A DNA stretch of 6,490 bases from an uncultured Asticcacaulis sp. Its GTDB lineage: Bacteria; Pseudomonadota; Alphaproteobacteria; Caulobacterales; Caulobacteraceae. The position numbers and the translations under genes are program-made. Shown here in pieces: positions 1 to 5,053 of the stretch (its first letter is position 1; each line of letters begins with the position of its first letter). The stretch covers positions 1 through 6,490 of the forward strand of contig CAMLIY010000177.1 in the NCBI GenBank assembly GCA_946480125.1. Direction: 5' to 3'. The notes below the pieces were generated by a model that saw nothing but the letters and a program-made list of their open reading frames with translations, searched no databases and had not been told where the DNA came from.

Positions 1-362
1 TTTCGCTCACCATGGTTCATAATCAAGGCATCAGCTTTGGCCTCCTGACTTCGGGTGGCCTCGGCCGGTGGCTTTTGGTGCTGTTTCAGTTCGGCATGGG
101 CCTGGCCCTTATGGACTATGTGCGGACGCAGACGAACGCCTGGCTGACCTTCAGTCTTGGCCTCATCATCGGTGGCGCCATCGGTAACGGCATTGATCGG
201 TTCCGGCTGGGCTATGTCGTCGACTTTCTCGATTTTTCGGGGACGCATATTTTTCCGTGGGTCTTCAATGTCGCGGACAGTGGTATCTGTATCGGGGTGG
301 CTCTGCTGGTCTGGTACTTTGTCCGCGCTGACCTGGTGGCCAAACGTAAGGATGTGGCTTAA
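1..362 (+). CDS. lspA: Lipoprotein signal peptidase (signal peptidase II), 3' part
   Basis: This inner-membrane aspartyl protease removes the signal peptide of prolipoproteins after Cys lipidation. Only the C-terminal two thirds is in the window: the frame is open to the left edge, and the residues before the ATG at 12 already belong to the protein, so that Met is internal. Numbering from it, the family signature is complete: NQGISFG (4-10) matches the N-G-x-x-F-G motif after the first helix, GNGIDR (58-63) matches the N-x-x-D-R motif, and the catalytic aspartates are D71 (in VVDF) and D89 (in FNVADS), 18 residues apart, close to the family spacing. Three hydrophobic segments (about 19-36, 44-60, 85-103) and a basic cytoplasmic tail (AKRKD) fit the four-helix family once the missing first helix is added. 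The next gene on the same strand encodes a lipoprotein, a likely substrate. ileS would be a typical upstream neighbour but lies outside the window. Confidence 0.95.
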   Translation, partial: SLTMVHNQGISFGLLTSGGLGRWLLVLFQFGMGLALMDYVRTQTNAWLTFSLGLIIGGAIGNGIDRFRLGYVVDFLDFSGTHIFPWVFNVADSGICIGVALLVWYFVRADLVAKRKDVA

Positions 363-373
363 GCGCAAAGCGC

Positions 374-402
374 TTGGCACACGGATATAAACCAAGTATC
401 AC
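374..402 (+). promoter_or_regulatory. Possible weak sigma-70-type promoter for the lipoprotein gene
   Basis: TTGGCA (374-379) and TATCAC (397-402) are 17 bases apart and match the -35 and -10 consensus at 5/6 and 4/6 positions. They lie in the 92-base gap between lspA and the lipoprotein gene. A small hairpin (AAGCGC, AAA loop, GCGCTT; 361-375) sits over the lspA stop and overlaps the -35. The lipoprotein gene could equally be read through from lspA, since there is no terminator between them. This is a pattern match only. Confidence 0.25.
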
Positions 403-454
403 TTCCCACGGTTCGGCGTGGTTAAAACACCGAATGGGGACATTGGAGCATATG

Positions 455-1027
455 ATGAAATCGGTTAAGATTGCAGCGGGTCTATTGATCGTGGCGGGTG
501 TCGCCCTTTCGGGTTGCCAGTCCACCAAGAACGCGCTGGGCCTGAACAAGGTTGTGCCCGATGAATTCCGCGTGGTGACCAAGGCGCCGCTCGTCGTGCC
601 GCCTGACTATGCCTTGCGCCCGCCCGCACCCGGTGAGCCGCGTCCTCAGGAGCTGCAACCGGAAAGCGCTGCGCGTCAGGCCTTGCTTGGTCAACGCGAT
701 GCGACCAATCGTTCCGCTGGCGAAGTCGCTCTGGTGGCCCGTATGGGCGGCAGCAAGGCTGATCCGCTTGCCCGTTACGTTGTAGATGATGAATTTGGTG
801 ATCTCGCTTACAAAGAACCCACCTTCGCTGATAAGGTGATGTTCTGGAAGAAGCCCGCCGATACCTCGGCTGCTGCTTCTGCTGCCAACGCCAACGCTGC
901 CGCCGGTGATACGCCCGTGCCGGTCGACGCCGCTGCCGAGCAGGCGCGCCTTCATGCGCTCGTTGGTGATCAGCCGATCATCATCACCCAAAAGCCAAAT
1001 CCCAAGTTCAAGCTGCCGGGTCTTTAA
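455..1027 (+). CDS. bamF: Outer-membrane lipoprotein, DUF3035 / BamF family
   Basis: A 190-residue lipoprotein of the DUF3035 family, described in alphaproteobacteria as BamF, an accessory subunit of the beta-barrel assembly (BAM) machine. Residues 1-20 are a lipoprotein signal peptide: K2 and K5, a hydrophobic core, then the lipobox LSGC with lipidated C21. There is no Asp at +2, so outer-membrane sorting is expected. The conserved block is about 35-66 (PDEFRVVTKAPLVVPPDYAL, then a Pro/Arg-rich run ending PRPQE). Residues 134-165 are an Ala-rich, probably disordered linker before a short conserved-looking end (PIIITQKPNPKFKLPGL). I chose the ATG at 455: GGAG at 445-448 is 6 bases upstream, against 3 for the ATG at 452, and either leaves a short lipoprotein leader. 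A far upstream ATG at 374 would place 27 unhydrophobic residues before it. A strong terminator follows. Family assignment is from recognition of the N-terminal block; the BAM role is family knowledge. Confidence 0.8.
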   Translation: MKSVKIAAGLLIVAGVALSGCQSTKNALGLNKVVPDEFRVVTKAPLVVPPDYALRPPAPGEPRPQELQPESAARQALLGQRDATNRSAGEVALVARMGGSKADPLARYVVDDEFGDLAYKEPTFADKVMFWKKPADTSAAASAANANAAAGDTPVPVDAAAEQARLHALVGDQPIIITQKPNPKFKLPGL

Positions 1028-1073
1028 GGTTCGGGCCTTTATGTTACCGAGAATTTACTTGTGAGTTTCCTTG

Positions 1074-1105
1074 AAAAGGCGTTCCTTCTGAGCGCCTTTT
1101 TCTTT
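1074..1105 (+). terminator. Intrinsic terminator after the lipoprotein gene
   Basis: AAAAGGCG (1074-1081) pairs perfectly with CGCCTTTT (1093-1100). The stem can continue inward by three pairs (one of them G-U) to leave a five-base loop, and it runs into a T-rich tract (1097-1105). It starts 47 bases after the lipoprotein stop codon and ends 28 bases before the next start, so it should separate the two genes into different transcripts. Its position also argues against the in-frame GTG at 1061 as the start of the next gene. Confidence 0.85.
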
Positions 1106-1132
1106 GGTCGGAATATAACAGGAGAAACCTCC

Positions 1133-1918
1133 ATGGTATCACAGCGCGTCCTCTGTCTGGCTATGGCGCTTTCGCTGAGTGGACTGGCTTCCGGTACATT
1201 GGCGGCGAACGCCCCTGCACCTGAGTGTGCGGCCAATGCTTCGCTTGACACCCGCGTAGAGGCGGTGCTGGCCAGAACCGATCGCCCCGCCAAGCAACGC
1301 GAAAGTGACACCAATCGCTTGAGCGAAACGCGCTTCGTGCTTAGTCACATAAAACCCGGCGATCATGTGCTCGATATGGGCGCCGGCGGCGGCTACGCCA
1401 CCTATCTGCTGTCGGCAGCGGTCTGCACCGGCAGCGTCGATTCGCAAAATCCGCCCAAGTGGGTTGAAGGCTTCAAAATGGAACCGGCCCGACAAGCCCT
1501 CACCGCCGCCCGGCCGAATGTCCATCTGGTGACCTCTGACTTCGCCAAACTGCCGGTGCCGGCCATTCCTTATGACGCCATCTTTATCGGCACCATCTAT
1601 CACGACACCTATAACGAAGACGGCCACGATGCCGTGGCGATGGACAAAACATTATTGTCAGCCCTGAAACCCGGTGGACTTGTGATCCTGACCGACCACA
1701 GAACGGTGGATGGTGCAGGCGCTTCGGCAACCAATACGCTGCATCGGATCGATAAAGCGCAGGTGCTCAGTGATTTCAAGGCCGCTGGCTTCGAACTGGT
1801 TGAGGATAGTCCGGCCCTGGCAAACCCCGCCGATGATCATTCAAAGAATGTCTTCGATCCCTCTATCCGCGGCAAAACCGATCGCATGGCCCTGGTGTTC
1901 CGCCGGCCTTTGAATTGA
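1133..1918 (+). CDS. Predicted exported class I SAM-dependent methyltransferase-like protein
   Basis: A 261-residue protein with a Sec-type signal peptide (R5, hydrophobic core about 6-20, likely cleavage after A24 in TLA-AN), followed by a Rossmann methyltransferase domain. Motif I is HVLDMGAGGGYATYL (78-92), the acidic/strand-4 region is YDAIFIGTIYHDTY (147-160), and the KPGG turn with strand 5 is at 179-187 (LKPGGLVILTD). Overall it resembles the predicted methyltransferases of COG4798, many of which also carry signal peptides; no substrate is known for them. Motif II is weak: after strand 2 (TGSVDSQNP) I see no obvious SAM-ribose acid. C32 and C98 could form a disulfide in the periplasm. 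Start choice: AGGAG at 1120-1124 lies 8 bases before the ATG at 1133 and the signal peptide begins there; an in-frame GTG at 1061 would run the coding region through the terminator. The gene has its own leader with no clear promoter. Fold confident, activity and substrate unknown. Confidence 0.82.
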   Translation: MVSQRVLCLAMALSLSGLASGTLAANAPAPECAANASLDTRVEAVLARTDRPAKQRESDTNRLSETRFVLSHIKPGDHVLDMGAGGGYATYLLSAAVCTGSVDSQNPPKWVEGFKMEPARQALTAARPNVHLVTSDFAKLPVPAIPYDAIFIGTIYHDTYNEDGHDAVAMDKTLLSALKPGGLVILTDHRTVDGAGASATNTLHRIDKAQVLSDFKAAGFELVEDSPALANPADDHSKNVFDPSIRGKTDRMALVFRRPLN

Positions 1919-2027
1919 TTAAGAATCACTACAATTGCCGTTCAGGTTCCTATATTGTTAAGCCTTAGGCCTATATCGCTTATGCGGGAAAGCCTTCAGT
2001 TTGCCGGGTCGCCGGTGCGGATGAAAT

Positions 2028-2070
2028 GCTAGCCGGCTAGCGCAGCAGGTACACTTCGTACCTGCAAGCG
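2028..2070. repeat. Palindrome plus adjacent hairpin in the mutL leader
   Basis: GCTAGCCGGCTAGC (2028-2041) is a perfect 14-bp palindrome. Directly next to it, GCAGGTAC (2045-2052) and GTACCTGC (2058-2065) form an 8-bp stem with a five-base loop (ACTTC); CGC (2041-2043) and GCG (2068-2070) could add three pairs across a small internal loop. No T-tract follows, so it is not an intrinsic terminator. It lies 40-80 bases before the mutL start and could be an operator, a leader RNA structure or the remains of a termination or processing site for the upstream gene. The rest of 1919-2109 holds no convincing promoter or gene. Confidence 0.6.
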
Positions 2071-2109
2071 ACGATTGCGACGCAGATCGCCAAAATCAAG
2101 GCTTTCCCA

Positions 2110-3990
2110 ATGTCGAATATTCAGCGTTTACCCCAGGACACCATTAATCGCATCGCCGCCGGCGAGGTCGTCGAACGGCCGGCCTCGGCCGTCAAGGAAC
2201 TGGTGGAAAACGCCATCGACGCCGGCGCCACCCAGATTGATATCCGCGCCGATCTCGGCGGACTGTCGCGCATCCTGATCGAGGACAACGGCTCCGGTAT
2301 GGGTGCAGAAGACCTGCAACTCGCCATCGAGCGCCATGCGACCTCCAAACTCAAGCCCCAGGCTGACGGCACCTGGGACCTGCTGCATATCAAGACGCTC
2401 GGCTTCCGTGGCGAAGCCCTGCCCTCCATGGGATCCGTGGCGCGGCTCAACATCACCTCCAAACCGCGCGAGGGAACAGCCCTCAACATCCGCGTCGATG
2501 GCGGTGTGATTGCCCCCATCCGCCCGGCAGCCTTTGGCGGCGAACACGGCACGCGCATCGAACTCACCGACCTGTTTTACGCCACACCGGCCCGGCTGAA
2601 ATTCATGAAGTCCGAGCGGTCGGAAAACATGGCCATCGCCGAAGAGGTCAAGCGTCAGGCCATGGCGCATGAAAATGTCGGATTCACGCTCGAACTCGAC
2701 GGAAAGAAACAACTGAAACTCTATGCTGAACAGGCCGGCTTTGAAGGCCGTCTGAAGCGCCTCTCCGCCTTGCTTGGCGCCGATTTCTCAGACAATTCCC
2801 TGCTGATCGATCAGGGTCGTGAAGGTGTCCGCCTGACAGGCTATGCCGGCCTGCCGACCTTCTCCCGCGGCAATGCGGCCCATCAGTATCTGTTCGTCAA
2901 TAACCGTCCGGTCCGTGACAAGTTGCTGGCCGGAAGCTTACGTGCCGCCTATGCCGATTTCCTGGCGCGTGATCGCCATCCGCTGGCCGCCCTTTTTGTC
3001 GAGATCGATCCGCAGGAACTGGATGTCAACGTCCACCCCGCCAAGACCGAGGTCCGTTTCCGCGATCCCAACCTGGTGCGCGGCCTCATCATCGGCGCCC
3101 TGAAACACGCCCTGGCTTCCGCTGGCCACCGCGCCGCCACCACCGTGGCGCACCAAACGATCAGTGCCTTCCAGTCCCAAAACATACAGCCTCTGCTGGG
3201 ACTGAACCGGCCATATAACCCGATATCAGCGTCTCAGATCGCAGCGGTGCGGCCCTTTATGTCGCCCTATCCGGAAGCGATGCCCTTTTCACCGACCGCA
3301 CGAGTGGAAGGCGAACCCTTATACGACGATAATCCAGGTGTGGCAGAGGCTTATGCGCCCGACATCCTGGAATTGCCACCTGAGATCCAGGCCCCCACCC
3401 AGGCTGAAGCCTTCCCGCTCGGTGCGGCGCGCGCGCAGATCCATGAAACCTATGTCATTGCCCAAACGGCGGATGGCCTTGTCATTGTCGATCAGCATGC
3501 CGCCCACGAACGCCTCGTCTATGAGCAAATGAAAGTGGCCATGGCGACTGGCCATGTGCAGAGTCAGAGCCTGCTCATTCCGGAAATTGTCGATCTCGAA
3601 CGCGAAGAGGTCAGCCGGCTGCTGGCGCGACAGACCGATCTGCGATTGATGGGCCTGGGCGTTGAAGCCTTTGGCCCCACCAGCATTCTGGTGCGTGATG
3701 TCCCCACCCTGCTCGGTGATTGCGATATTGCCGGCCTGGTGCGTGATCTGGTCGATGACCTGACCGAACACGGCGAACTGCTGGCTTTAAAAGAACGTAT
3801 GGCGGAAATCTGTGGCGATCACGCTTGCCGGCATAGTGTGCGCTCCGGGCGCAGACTGACCGGTGACGAAATGAACGCCCTGCTGCGCCAGATGGAAGCC
3901 ACGCCCCATTCCGGTCAGTGCAACCACGGTCGCCCGACCTATGTCGAGTTGAAACTGAAGGATATCGAGAAGCTTTTCGGACGACGTTAG
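2110..3990 (+). CDS. mutL: DNA mismatch repair protein MutL, endonuclease type
   Basis: MutL couples mismatch recognition by MutS to strand removal. This 626-residue protein has the full two-domain plan. N-terminal GHKL ATPase: E30 and N34 in [13 protein letters not shown] (catalytic base and Mg ligand), DNGSGM (59-64), TLGFRGEAL (96-104), then a transducer domain with NNRPVRDK (264-271) and [12 protein letters not shown] (307-318). A variable Pro-rich linker covers about 345-435. The C-terminal dimerisation/nuclease domain starts near 441 and carries the metal-dependent endonuclease motif DQHA-x2-E-x4-E (461-472), ACRHSVRSG (572-580), CNHGRP (604-609) and a terminal FGR (623-625). QSLLIP (486-491) fits the beta-clamp-binding motif of nuclease MutLs. 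So it should nick DNA itself, as expected in bacteria without MutH. The ATG at 2110 begins the family-standard N-terminus ([20 protein letters not shown]); AAGG at 2098-2101 is 8 bases upstream. It stands alone, between a structured leader and a large hairpin. Confidence 0.98.
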   Translation: MSNIQRLPQDTINRIAAGEVVERPASAVKELVENAIDAGATQIDIRADLGGLSRILIEDNGSGMGAEDLQLAIERHATSKLKPQADGTWDLLHIKTLGFRGEALPSMGSVARLNITSKPREGTALNIRVDGGVIAPIRPAAFGGEHGTRIELTDLFYATPARLKFMKSERSENMAIAEEVKRQAMAHENVGFTLELDGKKQLKLYAEQAGFEGRLKRLSALLGADFSDNSLLIDQGREGVRLTGYAGLPTFSRGNAAHQYLFVNNRPVRDKLLAGSLRAAYADFLARDRHPLAALFVEIDPQELDVNVHPAKTEVRFRDPNLVRGLIIGALKHALASAGHRAATTVAHQTISAFQSQNIQPLLGLNRPYNPISASQIAAVRPFMSPYPEAMPFSPTARVEGEPLYDDNPGVAEAYAPDILELPPEIQAPTQAEAFPLGAARAQIHETYVIAQTADGLVIVDQHAAHERLVYEQMKVAMATGHVQSQSLLIPEIVDLEREEVSRLLARQTDLRLMGLGVEAFGPTSILVRDVPTLLGDCDIAGLVRDLVDDLTEHGELLALKERMAEICGDHACRHSVRSGRRLTGDEMNALLRQMEATPHSGQCNHGRPTYVELKLKDIEKLFGRR

Positions 3991-4006
3991 ATGGTGTCTA
4001 CAAAGC

Positions 4007-4044
4007 TTATCGGGGCGCGCGATTTCCATCGCGCGCCCCGATAA
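4007..4044. terminator. 17-bp perfect-stem hairpin after mutL, likely bidirectional terminator
   Basis: TTATCGGGGCGCGCGAT (4007-4023) and its exact reverse complement (4028-4044) form a 17-bp stem without mismatch around a four-base loop: TTCC on the plus strand, GGAA (a GNRA-type tetraloop) on the minus strand. It begins 16 bases after the mutL stop and lies between mutL and the convergent small gene at 4112-4261, so it can serve both. There is no T-tract on the plus side (ACCCCC follows) and only a weak one on the minus side (GCTTTGT), so it is not a textbook intrinsic terminator; it may instead protect mRNA 3' ends. Confidence 0.65.
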
Positions 4045-4111
4045 CCCCCACCCCATTGCCAATTTTATAACCGGAAAAAACCGGTAACCGTACGACTGAA
4101 AGGTCTGTAAA

Positions 4112-4261
4112 TTAGTGCGTAAGATTCAGGATTATTAAACCCAATCCCATCACCACACCCCATACCTGAACACTGAGACCCGCGACTAAAATGACTTTCA
4201 ATCCGTCCGAACGGCGCTTGACAGCGCGCGGACTTACAGCATTTACAGTTTGAATTTCCAT
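4112..4261 (-). CDS. Possible small single-pass membrane protein, 49 aa, function unknown
   Basis: I do not recognise a family. The frame runs 49 codons from an ATG at 4261 to TAA at 4112-4114. AGGGG (plus-strand 4269-4273) lies 7 bases before the ATG, a good Shine-Dalgarno site. The protein has a polar basic N-terminus (PRAVKRRSDG, 11-20) and one long hydrophobic segment (about 22-47: KVILVAGLSVQVWGVV, then MGLGLIILNL) ending in TH. A GxxxG pattern (G35, G39) with G41 could support helix packing. Under the positive-inside rule the N-terminus would be cytoplasmic. It lies downstream of rsmD on the same strand but 205 bases away, with a CtrA-type box and a weak promoter in between, so it probably has its own transcript. 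mutL converges on it across the 4007-4044 hairpin. Good RBS, signal-like composition and the regulatory spacer favour a real gene; its shortness and the lack of a family match are the doubts. Confidence 0.65.
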   Translation of the reverse strand: MEIQTVNAVSPRAVKRRSDGLKVILVAGLSVQVWGVVMGLGLIILNLTH

Positions 4262-4359
4262 CACTTGACCCCTAAATTTAGTAATCGTCTGTCCAGGCTT
4301 TCAGCAATTTTTATGCCTCATTTTATGAGCCGGTTTGCTGTTCACGCCTTGTTAAGGAC

Positions 4360-4389
4360 ATATTGGGGATAAGAGTTAAGAACCGTCAA
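4360..4389 (-). promoter_or_regulatory. Candidate sigma-70-type promoter for the small membrane protein gene
   Basis: Read on the minus strand, TTGACG (4389-4384; 5/6 to the -35 consensus) is followed after 18 bases by CAATAT (4365-4360; a poor 3/6 match to -10). Transcription would begin near 4353, giving a leader of about 90 bases before the ATG at 4261. The -10 match is weak, and the assignment rests mainly on the -35 and on the lack of any other gene it could serve. Confidence 0.3.
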
Positions 4390-4399
4390 CAGATAATTT

Positions 4400-4414
4400 T
4401 TAACTCTGCGTTAA
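4400..4414 (-). promoter_or_regulatory. CtrA-type box, TTAA-N7-TTAA
   Basis: TTAA (4400-4403), seven bases (CTCTGCG), TTAA (4411-4414): the core two-half-site pattern of the alphaproteobacterial cell-cycle regulator CtrA. Both half sites are exact, but the trailing C of the longer consensus is absent in either orientation. It lies 11 bases upstream of the candidate -35 and 139 bases before the small gene's ATG; that gene is the only one it could control, since rsmD ends at 4467 and points the same way. A chance match is possible in such AT-rich DNA. Confidence 0.45.
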
Positions 4415-4434
4415 ATATACCACCCCGGCCCTCT

Positions 4435-4465
4435 TTATGGATTTTTTATTTAATTAAATCCATAG
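4435..4465 (-). terminator. AT-rich hairpin just after rsmD, possible terminator or 3' end structure
   Basis: TATGGATTT (4436-4444) and AAATCCATA (4456-4464) form a 9-bp perfect inverted repeat around an 11-base AT-only loop; one further G-T pair is possible outside. On the rsmD transcript it begins two bases after the stop codon. The stem is AT-rich and no T-tract follows on the minus strand, so terminator function is uncertain. Confidence 0.35.
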
Positions 4466-4466
4466 C

Positions 4467-5042
4467 TTATGAATTAAAAATTTTTTGTTGCAGAAATAAA
4501 ACCTGCGCAGCGCCATAGGTTTTAACGTTGATTTTTTGCCACACGTCTGTGACAAAATCATCCTCGTCAGCGGCGCGTTCAAAGACGATTATGGCATCAT
4601 CAGACAGCCAGTCACCCTTTACAAGTTCACTTAAAGCCTTTTCTCCCAAGCCTTTGCGGTAAGGCGGATCAAGAAAAACCAGATTAAAAACCTCACCTTG
4701 CGATCCCGGCCTCAGCCCCAGCTGTGTCGCATCCCGCCGATGCACGCGAGTTGTGCCAAAAAGACCGAAAGCTTCTATAGTGTCCCGAATTGTACCACGC
4801 GCAGCCTCATCGGTTTCGATAAACAGGCAGAAATTCGCGCCACGAGATATGGCCTCGAAACCAAGCGCTCCCGAACCGGCGAACACGTCCATGACGCGCG
4901 CACCTTCGAGGTTCGGTGCCCAATCAGCGTGGGCCAGAATATTGAAAATGGCCTCGCGCGCACGGTCGGACGTCGGACGGGTATTATGCCCGTCCGGAGT
5001 CACAAGGCTGCGGCCCTTGAATTTACCGCCGACGATCCGCAT
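4467..5042 (-). CDS. rsmD: 16S rRNA (guanine(966)-N2)-methyltransferase
   Basis: RsmD methylates N2 of G966 in 16S rRNA (E. coli numbering) during 30S assembly, using SAM. The 191-residue protein is full length for the family. The N-terminal signature is RIVGGKFKGRSL (2-13) followed by TRPTSDRAREAIFNIL (21-36). SAM-binding motif I is VMDVFAGSGALGFEAISRGA (50-69), E76 in FIETD ends strand 2, and the catalytic N6/N2-amino-methyltransferase motif is DPPY (125-128, in VFLDPPYRKGLG). Start choice: ATG at 5042; a GTG codon immediately before it at 5045 is in frame and would add one residue. The start lies just after the rluB stop (TAA at 5056-5054), and the Shine-Dalgarno-like AAGAG overlaps that stop codon, with GAGG closer in, so translation is probably coupled. 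The pair rluB-rsmD, both rRNA modification enzymes, is a common alphaproteobacterial arrangement. An AT-rich hairpin follows. Confidence 0.95.
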   Translation of the reverse strand: MRIVGGKFKGRSLVTPDGHNTRPTSDRAREAIFNILAHADWAPNLEGARVMDVFAGSGALGFEAISRGANFCLFIETDEAARGTIRDTIEAFGLFGTTRVHRRDATQLGLRPGSQGEVFNLVFLDPPYRKGLGEKALSELVKGDWLSDDAIIVFERAADEDDFVTDVWQKINVKTYGAAQVLFLQQKIFNS

Positions 5043-5053
5043 CACCTCAGCTC

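Noticed and set aside
375..391. Sigma-54-like element (TGGCAC followed by TATAA)
   Set aside because: The -12 half lacks the required GC of the TTGCA element.
482..991. 169-codon antisense frame over the lipoprotein gene
   Set aside because: No recognisable domain or RBS, and the sense strand encodes a clear lipoprotein with a lipobox.
1061..1132. In-frame GTG at 1061 as start of the exported methyltransferase-like gene
   Set aside because: It would translate through the intrinsic terminator and put 24 residues before the signal peptide; the ATG at 1133 has AGGAG eight bases upstream.
1982..2032. 16-codon upstream frame in the mutL leader
   Set aside because: No Shine-Dalgarno sequence, no distinctive content, and it ends inside the palindrome.
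2121..2712. Antisense frames within mutL
   Set aside because: The mutL frame is fully conserved through this region; the antisense translations show no motifs and arise from third-position GC bias.
4070..4085. ACCGG-A6-CCGGT inverted repeat as a terminator for the small gene
   Set aside because: Only a 5-bp stem with the A/T run in the loop, not after the stem; the 4007-4044 hairpin is a better candidate.
4313..4372. 19-codon plus-strand frame in the AT-rich spacer
   Set aside because: No RBS and no distinctive composition; it runs against the flanking minus-strand genes.
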